Assembly: GCA_028641055.1 (NCBI GenBank) | Contig: CM054060.1 | Span: forward strand, 55,330,292 to 55,394,291 | Length of the DNA: 64,000 nt | Direction of reading: 5' to 3' | Source: Alopecurus myosuroides | Lineage: Eukaryota > Streptophyta > Magnoliopsida > Poales > Poaceae | Shown: piece by piece, positions 56,401 to 64,000 of the stretch | How the letters are laid out: each line of letters opens with the position of its first letter | Position numbering within the stretch: position 1 is the first letter of the stretch | The notes under the pieces: generated by a model | Told to the model about the DNA's origin: nothing | The model's input: the letters and a program-made list of their open reading frames with translations, nothing else | The model's database searches: none | Program-made: the position numbers and the translations under genes

Positions 56401-56947
56401 AAGAGCAAATGGCATGGTGTTGGCAGGCATAAAGCCAAGGCTGATTGAGCCGCTGCTGAAAACACCTGGGTGTTGGCTAGACGAGTTCCCAGCGGTGTTG
56501 TGGAGTCTAAGGACTACCCCTAACCGGTCAACCGGCTACACGCCATTCTTCTTGGTATACGGGGCTGAGGCCGTGTTGCCAATAGACCTAGAGCATGACT
56601 CCCCCCGAGTAACCCTCTACACTGAGGTGGAGGCGAGAGAAGCTCGAGAAGATGACGTTGACCTGCTAGAAGAAGCAAGAGAGCTTACTCTGTCACGTTC
56701 AGCTATTTACCAGCAAAACTTGAGGCGTTATCATAGCCGAAAAGTGAGCCCAAGGGTTTTCCGAGAAGGGGACATGGTCCTTAGGCTTGTGCAACGCACA
56801 GCCGGGATGCACAAACTATCTCCTCCATGGGAAGGGCCTTTCATTGTGAGCAAGGCTCTGCACAATGATGCCTATTACCTGGTAAACGTGCAGCCATCGC
56901 AGAAGAACAGGGCGGACAAAGCTGGAGAGGAATCTAAGCGCCCCTAG
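53493..56947 (+). pseudogene. pol: RT, RNase H and integrase region of element B
   Basis: Same frame as gag-protease after TAG 53490 and TGA 53526. RT: MCIDYTDLNKACPKDPFPLP, motif A LLSFIDAYSGFHQIAL (about 53896-53943), motif C YVDDIVI (about 54094-54114). A one-base loss near 54154 shifts the frame; TAA near 54264. First RNase H-like domain to 54784 (TAA). Second from about 54940: FDGSKVKEGLGAGVVL, NNVAEYEAVVHGL, YGDSDLMVQQV, with TGA near 55231. Integrase: zinc finger (VEIHQGECVHHASS ... CNGCQRF), WCLDMVGPF, TDNDTNF (Gly changed to Asp), SNGQVERAN, then a C-terminal barrel-like part (LSPPWEGPFIVSKAL). The D, D, E residues remain. A repeat-encoded linker lies between RNase H and integrase. 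Confidence 0.88.
55464..55590 (+). repeat. Coding minisatellite with CGGGGACTG cores
   Basis: Six imperfect units of about 22-27 bases, each with a GGGACTG or GGGAACTG core, encode a PGTG/SGTA/PGTV-type linker before the integrase of B. The same core recurs outside the coding region (57043-57053, 57471-57480, 59547-59557). Confidence 0.75.
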
Positions 56948-57654
56948 AACGTAGCTCTACTTCGTCGCTTTGATTCATGAGCAAAGATGTGTATGTGCTC
57001 TCTTATCCGAGTTAAACTTCTATTCTACAATCTGAAATTGAACTCGGGGACTGCCCTCGTCCAAAATTGCTCTGTGTGTTTCTACTCGGCTTTACTTTTT
57101 CCTACTCGGTTGCTCTGCTTAGAATTTCGAAAGTACATTTAGTACTGTGTTTAAACCTAAAATGCCAACTCTTCGACTCTGCTGCTGTCCGCAACCCGGC
57201 TTCATGGCAAGCAAGAGAACAAGCAAGTGGTCAATGAGCACAGGAAAAATGACTAAGGAAAAGAGAAGCGCAGGAACCGGGTAGAGAGTACTTTACTACT
57301 GTTTTTTGTCAACTTTTTTCGGCTAAGTGGTGGGTAGCGTTACTATGAATGTTTCTAAGTGGCTAAGTATTTGAAACTCCAACTTTGAACTCTTGTGACT
57401 CGAATACCAAAAAAGCAACAAGTTGCAGGTAAGAGCTGAGACAAAAAGAAAGAGTGAATGAGAAATGCAACTCGGGGACTTGCATGATAACGCAACCCGG
57501 CATCAAGTCAAAGCTGCTCAAAATACTAAGTATAAAATATCAAAAGGGAATAAAAACTGAGTAGCAACGGAAAGCATAATTGTTTCGATACATTTGCACC
57601 CGGCATCCCGAGGATCTGATGAAAGTTTTCAAGAATAAGTGTTGCAGGGCATAA
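56948..57654. other. Spacer between converging pol and antisense gene of B
   Basis: About 700 bases without recognisable frames. It contains two ACTCGGGGACT words that look like polypurine-tract copies. Confidence 0.55.
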
Positions 57655-60600
57655 TCAAGTGGAGGTAGCAGCATCTTCAATGTTGGCCTTGGCAGCATCG
57701 GCTTCGGTGTTGGCCTTGGCAGCATCGGCATCGGGGTTGGCCTTGGCAGCATCGGTTTCGGCGTTGCTCGCATCTGCTTCAGCTTGGGTGGCAGCTTGAT
57801 CAGAGGTGGCTGTGGCCACCGAGATGAGCTCTGTCGCAGAAGTGGAGGCAACAGATTGGGTGCGGAGTAGCGCTGCGTCGTCAAGGGCCGCGCCGGACGA
57901 AGAACCGAACTCGAGAGTCACGGTGTCGATCGTCATCTTCTGGCTCTCGGTCTCCTCGTCGCTATCCGCGACGACCGCACCCTTCCCCTTTAGGGACTTG
58001 TCGTCGGTGCCTTCGAAGCAACTCAAGCCCTCTGAATCGATGGCCTCCTCGTCATCGTCTTCATCCTCGTCTTCATCCCCGCCTTCCACTTCAGTGTCGG
58101 GCTCGGTGAGGCCTTCAATGAAGCGCGCGGTATCCGCGTAGGAGGCAATCTCATACGCGACTGCCTAACGGCGAGCCATGCACTTGGGATCCTTCTCCCA
58201 CTTTGAGTCCTGGCGCATCTCGAGGATGGTATTGAGATTGAGATTCTCATACCAGCTGCAGATGAAGAGAAGAAGCATGTCGGCGCCTGCCCGAGCTCCA
58301 GATGCTCGCCATTTCTTCAGCTCGGCCTTGACACCGTCTAGCTTCTCGGCGAGTGCGCGAATGGTTGGGGGCAAGGGATCTTGGGGCCAGAACAAGGCAT
58401 GGAGTTTGAAGGCAGTAGACGTCAAGTCCGTGCCCAAGCCCTTAAGGCGCTGAAGCTGTCCCTGCATGTTGGTGAAGCTGTCCTCGATCGAGGCCTTGGT
58501 ATCCATAGGCAGCCCCTTCTCGACTCGAACTTCTTGGGCCTTGGACAGAGCAGGTTTGCAAGCAGAGCAGAGGTCGGGGAAGATTTCTGAAAATGCTATC
58601 AGAAAAGATCAGAAACGGGGGTAGAGAAGAGATGAAAACCAGACAGTGGAGAAAAATAAGGAAACAGAGAGGCACAGAGAAGCAAGAACTTACTGTTCAG
58701 ATCGCAGAGTAGCGATTGTAGCTTCCTCTTCCACGACTCCTCGTCAGCAACATGCCTCTCTTCCACCTTGCGGAACTCGGCAAGCTGGAGCATGAGGTCC
58801 GAGTTGCTTTTCTTCAGCGTCTCGCACTCCGACTCGAGAGCTCTCTGCTTAGCTTTGTAAGCTGCCTCCATCTTGTCCTTCTCGGCGGCTATGTCCAGGG
58901 CGTCCTGAAGGGTAGTCCTCAATTGGACCTGGAGTGGCTCCAACTCGGATACATGCTTTTTCTTAAGCTCCACTGCTTGGCTTTCCAACTGTTGCTGCAC
59001 CTCGGCAGGTTTGAGGCAATCGAGGTGCTCTTCAACAAACTTCTTGTGATCTTCTGCGAAGAGCAAAGCACAATCAGCAGAGTAGCAAAAGCAAAAGAAG
59101 GAGGACAAGCCGAGAAGACGGCAACTCACTTTCCATCTTCTTAATCGTGGCTTCACCGTTGGCAACAAAAACATGGCAGTGCTGGTGCGCCTCCGCCATT
59201 TTCTTAAACTTGCCTGCAGAGTACAATCAGTCAGAGCAGAAAGCAAAAGCGGGCGTAAACACAAAACGCATGAACCGCGTAGCTAAAAGCTTACTCTCGA
59301 TCTCAGAAAGCTTAAGAGTGCGAGCCAGGGCCTCTTTCTCCGTCACGGCGTCACTCTTGCATTCTGCTTCTAGGGCCTCAAGGCGCCTTTTCGCAACGCT
59401 ATGATTCCAGAGCAATTGCCGGTAGAGGATCGTTCTCTTCATGAGGCTATTCTGAGAAGCAGAAAGAAAATGAATTAGATAATATTTTGAAGATTCAACC
59501 CAAAAAGACGGCAACTCGGTTGAGTACCCGTCTACTCGGCCCAAATCTCGGGGACTGGATAATGGGTAAGGAGAAGAAGAAGAATAGAAGAGAAGAAAAG
59601 TGCAACTCGGAGCAGGCAAGCAAAACTTACCGCATAGGTTTGCTCGAGATCCTCTGCGGCTTTGCGATGGACGAAAAGCTTCACGGCGAGCGTGCTGGTG
59701 GTGGACGAGATGGTCATGGGATTGTAGCCCATGTCCGCCTTATTCCAGTCAACGCGCCAGTGGTCCAGCTTGCCCAAGGCCAGGCCGTGCCAGGGATCGT
59801 GGCCAAGGACCTCGCTATTCCACTCGGCGTCAATAAAGCCGACCCGGTCAATCATATGTTCGAGCCCCTTGGACACCACTTCGGTCTCTTGGACCTCGCG
59901 CGAGAAAATTGAAAGGGCCTTGTCCTTGTCCTTGGCTGACAACTTGGAATCCACAGCCGTGGCCTGTTTGCCTTTGGTAATAGCGAGTTTTTTCTCGGTC
60001 GTGCCCAGCTTGATGCCATACTGCTTGCCCATCTGCACCATGTAGGGCGGGTAGCAAGGCGGGTATTGTAAGCTTGATCATGCGGCTGCGCCAGGGGCAC
60101 TTCCGGAAGCGCCGATGGAGAGCTGCCCGACCTTAGCGGCAGGTTTTGCAGTTGGTTTAGGCGGCGGCATCACGGCAGAGTCTTGTGCACCGCCTCGCGG
60201 GGGATTCCTGCGGACGGTGGCGTCACGCTGGGCAGCCTGTTTCTCGGCAGCTTGCTTCTCAGCAGCCTTCTTCTCGGCGGCCTTCTTCTCGGCAGCATCC
60301 CTCTTACCGGTAGCATCAGAAGCAGTTTTCTTCGTGTTCTGCTTGGCTGGAGGGCTTGCTGCGGCCTTGGTCTTCGCTACGGGGGAGCTTGGCGCAGTAG
60401 GTAGAGCAGCCTGCTGGATTGGCGGCACCAAGGGCTCGCTACCCGGCGCAGCGTCCGGCTGCGCGTGGCTCTGCAGGTCCTGCTCCACATTAGTTGTCTC
60501 AACCCGCTGCTCGGCAGCGGGATCTGGTCGTGCATCTTGTTGTTCATCTACCCGCGGCTGGGCCGCGGGGTCATCTTGGGCAGCAGCATCAGTGTTCTGC

Positions 60601-60818
60601 TGCTCCTGGTTCTCTTCCTGCCGCTCAAGGGCGGCACGATCTTGTTGCTCGGGATCTTGCGTTGTGTTCTCCCCAGCTGAAGCAGCTGGGGGAGAAGGTG
60701 GTCTCTCGTCATGAGCAGCATCCTGCGCTTCTTGTTTCGCGCGGGCCTGCTGCTCCAGGTTGGCGTCTTGGGCACCAGTGTCCATGTCTTGGACGCCGAC
60801 ATCGTCTTCTTCCTTCAC
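57655..60818 (-). pseudogene. Antisense spliced gene of element B, 5' part in gap
   Basis: Five exons on the minus strand: from 60818 or earlier to 59631, then 59451-59295, 59213-59130, 59053-58694, 58586-57655. Introns are 179, 81, 76 and 107 bp, all GT-AG, with matching phases. From 60818 this gives 907 codons with TGA at 60080-60078 and TAG at 58167-58165. The first part is Gln/Glu/Ala-rich with an Ala-Glu-Lys repeat (KKAAEKKAAEKQAAEKQAA). The middle is coiled coil (CLKPAEVQQQLESQAVELKK and so on). The last exon has PALSKAQEVRVEKGL, a helical domain, an acidic run (GGDEDEDEDDDEEAIDSEG) and an Ala/Asp/Glu repeat tail (AKANTEADAAKANIEDAATS). The N-terminal domain that C carries would lie in the gap; an upstream frame with DLSDEDEAAPRDG suggests a frameshift near 60825. 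Confidence 0.75.
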
Positions 60819-60928
60819 GGGGGAGGGCGCACGCGCCCATCCCGTGGTGCGGCCTCATCCTCATCAGAGAGATCGATGAGCGCCTATCGATGGTTGGAGC
60901 AGCATCAGCGGAAGGGAAGTTCAGAAAA

Positions 60929-61028
60929 NNNNNNNNNNNNNNNNNNNNNNNNNNNNNNNNNNNNNNNNNNNNNNNNNNNNNNNNNNNNNNNNNNNNNNNN
61001 NNNNNNNNNNNNNNNNNNNNNNNNNNNN
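60929..61028. other. Scaffold gap of exactly 100 N
   Basis: Bases 60929-61028 are all N. A length of exactly 100 is the usual placeholder for a gap of unknown size, so the sequences on both sides need not be neighbours. The end of element B and the start of the CACTA-type gene meet here. Frames that appear to cross it are artefacts. Confidence 0.97.
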
Positions 61029-63449
61029 CGGACCGGCTTTCACTATGAGCGGGGGGATCGATTGTTTATTCTGCATCCCGAGCTGGTCAACTTGTTTCCC
61101 GCTTTTTTTACTTTTTTCTTTCTCCTCCTTTAATATTTCTGCTTGCCTACGAAGTTCACTTCCATAGTCGTCAGGCATATTCAGCTCAGCTTGGGACGGT
61201 GTCGTCAAAAAACCCGTAGCCCACTTCTTTTGCTTCTGAGTGTGTACTTTCTTGGGCTCATGCTCTTTTATCGCCTTCTGATCCGCCTTCCATTTCTCAT
61301 AATGAGCATCCGCGGCCAATTTGGTTTCAGCTTCACTAAGTTCTCAAGGCCTTGGGAGGATAGGCTTCAGTGATGGCTCCGGTACCCGTGTGGTCTTAGG
61401 TACATAAGGGTCCGGGTTAATAGTCCAGGAGCGGGTTTCCTTGCTGTCTGCCTGCTTCTGCTTCTTCGCCGGAGGAGGAATGGGGGGGCGGCGGCTGCTT
61501 ACCCGCCGGAGGAGGATTGGGGGCGGCGGCTGCTTACCCGCCGGAGGAGGATTGGGGGGTGGTGGCTTCTTACCCGCCGGAGATTGTGGATCGGGGGACG
61601 GCGTCGAATGGCGTGAAGGAGGTGTAGGTGAACCACCACCACCACCACCACCACCGCTACCACCACCACCACCATCGGAGGGGGTGGACTTGTTAGCCTT
61701 GGCGCCTCGCCTGGAAACACTATGTACTTCTTTTTCCATAGAATGAACTGGCGCTTGACATCTTCAAGTCTTCTCTCCCCTTCGGGTGTAGCTATGTCAA
61801 TATCCAGGTCCTCAAACACTTGGACTATGTCTTCCACCGTGACACGAGCATAGCCATATGGAATGGGGTTGTTGTGGTGGAGTGCTCCAGGTGTACAGGG
61901 TAAAGCACTGACGGTAGCTACCTTCGTGGAAATGTTCCCCACGGGATAATGCAGATCACATTATTTCATCTCCTTTACATCATCCACGGGGTAGTGAGGC
62001 TCCGGTGCACGAATCTCGATCATCGGTGCATTAGCACCTGCAGGAGGGGCCTCCGTGGAAGCCACGCTGCTTCTCCGCTGCTGCTGGCTTCCGAGATCCG
62101 CTTCATGATCTTCATGCGGCCCTGCAGCCGATCTTTCTTTCACAAGTCCATGCACGGTCTGCTTCAACTCACTAAGTTCCAATACAACCTTCGCCAAAAG
62201 ATCTGCATCCCGGTCCGTCTTTCTCTTACGGCTTCTGTAATAGAACGGGTCATTGTCCTGGGAAAACCCTACTTTCCACGGAATTCTGCCTTTGCCTCGT
62301 ACATGTCCTCCGTGTTCATCATTCCCCAGGGCTTTTGTCAGTGCGTCTTTCTCTCTGTTGAACTTGATCAAGCCATATTGAGCTTGGGTCATTGCGTCAA
62401 TAAGCGCTTGGGTGGGAGCAAACGTTTTCTGCCGATGAACACACGCCCCTGTCTCCGGATCTAGCGATCCCCCATGCCCGTACCACCAGCTTTTGGCCCT
62501 TTCGTCCCATCCCTCTGTACCTAGAGGGATTCCTCGCACCCTCAGTCCCTCCTTCATCTTCCTCCACTTAGGCGCCGAAAGGCGGTATCCTCCTGGCCCC
62601 ATAACATGATGGTACTGTTTCTTATCCGCATTAGCCTTTTTTTTCGATATTTCCTTGAAATGCTCCGATTTCTTTTGCCTCACAAATTCTGGCCAATCAT
62701 CTTTCAGTTTCTCATGTTGTCCTTTGAAATCCGAGTCTTGCCCTTGTTGACATAGTCACGGGTTAAATTTTTCTTGAAGTTCCGGAATGCTTCGGCCATC
62801 TTCTGAAGAGCGAACTCTTTGACTAGCCTCCTCCTCTCACGTCCACCCGGAACCTCGTTACCGAATTCATCGACTTTGTTGTATTCCAGAGGTAGAATGA
62901 AATGTTCCATAAGCTTTCTCAAGCAATCCTTTTTCGTTCTCTTGACGACAAAACTGAAACCAAGACGTGCCTTCTTTGGCTCCTTCCTTTCCTGGACGGT
63001 GATCGTGATGTTGTCTCTAACAACGACTCCGCATTGGTTGATAAACTTTGTGGTTTGCTGTAGGGGCTTGCCGGTTTGACCGACAAATTCGATGGTATAT
63101 GTTTCTCCTTGTTTCATCGCCTTGGATTTGCCACGCTTTGTCGTACTCGATCCGGCCGAGGGCTAAAATAAGAAAGAGAGTCGTGCGCGTTAATGCATAT
63201 GTATTCACATTTCAGTAAGTTTGTATCACGAGAGGCTCAATGTATAATATATACCTCGCCGGAGGTGGTTGCTACTTGCAATTCGAGATCGTCGTTTGTC
63301 GACGGTTGACCTCCGTCGACAATGTCTGTTCCTTCACCTTCTTGCTCATCTTCTGAGCCCGGCACATAAGGAATCTCGTTGTTTATGATGCCCATTATAT
63401 AACCTTCAGCCTCTAGATCCCTAAGCGGCAAGGCTCTATCGTCCGTCAT
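61029..63449 (-). pseudogene. CACTA-type plant transposon protein (Ptta/En/Spm), broken
   Basis: Exon 1 63449-63255 (MTDDRALPLRDLEAEGYIMG, acidic) ends at GAG|GTATAT. Exon 2 starts at 63162 after TTTTAG, in phase. It reads KQGETYTIEFVGQTGKPLQQ and on to ALQKMAEAFRNFKKNL; after a shift near 62730 come DDWPEFVRQKKSEHFKEISK, HHVMGPGGYRLSAPKWRKMK and SWWYGHGG, the plant 'transposase Ptta/En/Spm' domain (PF03004). Further on are TAA at about 61960, STKVATVSALPCTPGALHHN, a Gly run and Pro-rich repe(ats) at 61440-61680, TGA at about 61343, and a Lys-rich end running into the gap. Such proteins accompany the TNP2 transposase of CACTA elements; TNP2 and the CACTA ends are not in the window. Confidence 0.78.
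61629..61680. repeat. CCA/GGT trinucleotide repeat
   Basis: CCACCACCACC runs with few interruptions; on the minus strand they encode the polyglycine stretch of the CACTA protein. Pro-rich 30-bp units (CGCCGGAGGAGGATTGGGG) are repeated next to it at 61460-61580. Confidence 0.85.
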
Positions 63450-64000
63450 ATGTCACTCCTGAAGACATGCATGTAGTAAAAATTAATTAAGTATAAAGGA
63501 ATTAAAAAAATAAGATTAAGGGGACATAGAGGAGGAGCAGCGACGGTTGTACGGTGTTAGGGAGCCGCTCGGGGGCGGAGGGGGTTTAGGGGGTACGGTA
63601 TAGAGGAGGAGCAAATATTGCTACTTAATAATTTTTCAACATAATAGTACTAGTATTGACGGTGATTTTTTAGTAGAAATGAGACTTAGCAAATATTGTC
63701 GTAGAAGGCTGGATCACCCTCCGGGTCTCGGTCTACCGATAACGAACAACACAGAAAAGAAGGAAAACATTCAATACATGTTAACTTCGAGAACCTCATA
63801 GCTAGGTCGCATTTTCTTTCCTGGTCATTTTGGTATATTACACTTAATATTCTGAATTTATTGAATTAAAACTTATTTTCATTATTTTAATGAATTTAAT
63901 TCAAATTCAAATATGGTCTCATCTTGAACTTTGTCAAACATGATTGAAAATGATATAAACAGATAGCTTACATTTTTGTGACCATTTTGCATATTTTTCC
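63450..64000. other. Upstream flank of the CACTA-type gene
   Basis: No coding frame. AT-rich with a short G-rich stretch (63520-63610). Might be an intron or the 5' region of the CACTA element; no terminal motif was seen before the window ends. Confidence 0.45.

Larger units (their letters stand above)
37211..60928 (+). mobile_element. Tat-lineage gypsy retrotransposon B, 3' end lost at gap
   Basis: 5' LTR 37211-38079, PBS 38081-38099, gag 38093-40328, then the inserted element C (40329-52327), then the rest of gag with the protease, RT, two RNase H-like domains and integrase (52333-56947). Next is an antisense spliced gene (60818-57655) running into the 100-N gap. Dual RNase H, the PBS and the antisense gene are marks of the Tat lineage. 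The 3' LTR should lie in or beyond the gap. Coding regions have several stops and at least one frameshift, so B is defective. It is older than C, which is inserted in it. Confidence 0.88.

Noticed and set aside
60494..61133. Long frames that run through the N stretch
   Set aside because: They contain 34 unknown codons and cross a gap of unknown size; they are artefacts of treating N as sequence.

Overview
The window looks like a piece of a draft nuclear assembly from a grass (Poaceae, probably a large-genome pooid). The reasons are nested LTR retrotransposons, plant L1-type LINEs, PIF/Harbinger, hAT, Mutator-like and CACTA elements, spliced plant genes with GT-AG introns, and a run of exactly 100 Ns. 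Nearly everything is transposon-derived. Only one intact-looking host gene was found: a two-exon TPD1-like small secreted cysteine-rich protein at 14845-15408. Host-gene fragments are a first exon of an F-box gene (2895-3280) and the C-terminal end of a family-9 endoglucanase (35869-36070).

Layout. 1-1511: 5' end of a Tat-lineage Ty3/gypsy element (A), minus strand, running off the window. 2.9-3.3 kb: F-box exon. 4055-11155: a full-length but decayed L1-type LINE with 14-bp target duplications. 12.9-14.6 kb: a second, 5'-truncated LINE of the same family. 14.8-15.4 kb: TPD1-like gene. 15.9-18.6 kb: a LINE tail, ~103-bp tandem repeats, and a 2.1-kb non-autonomous PIF/Harbinger element inserted in them. 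20.2-21.4 kb: degenerate coding region resembling the antisense protein of Tat retrotransposons. 22.5-34.8 kb: a Mutator-like transposase fragment split by an 11.1-kb insertion with LTR-type ends (22725-33853, 5-bp TSD), which contains a 4.4-kb solo-LTR-like element (25292-29731, 5-bp TSD) and a 727-bp hAT. 37211-60928: a second Tat element (B), interrupted inside gag by a complete third Tat element (C, 40329-52327; two 551-bp LTRs, TSD GGATG). 60929-61028: scaffold gap. 61029-63449: a CACTA-type plant transposon protein gene.

Most interesting system. Elements B and C each carry, between pol and the 3' LTR, a gene on the opposite strand to gag-pol that is split by several short GT-AG introns. 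In C six exons join in phase into an 834-residue frame with a single internal stop and a TATA box upstream. In B five exons join in phase with two internal stops. The encoded proteins belong to the family annotated as 'putative gypsy type transposon', followed by coiled-coil and acidic C-terminal parts. In all three Tat elements an ATG inside the LTR lies in frame with codons that read across the LTR edge and through the primer-binding site (encoding LAPTVG or LAPTMG). In A this frame stays open into gag to the window edge; in C it is frameshifted soon afterwards; in B it is stopped at the LTR boundary while a changed PBS base supplies a new ATG.

All autonomous functions seen are broken: C lacks RT motif A and is frameshifted, B has stops and frameshifts, and the LINE has stops mostly at CAG/CTG sites. 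All coordinates, splice sites and comparisons were read by eye; no alignment or database search was run.
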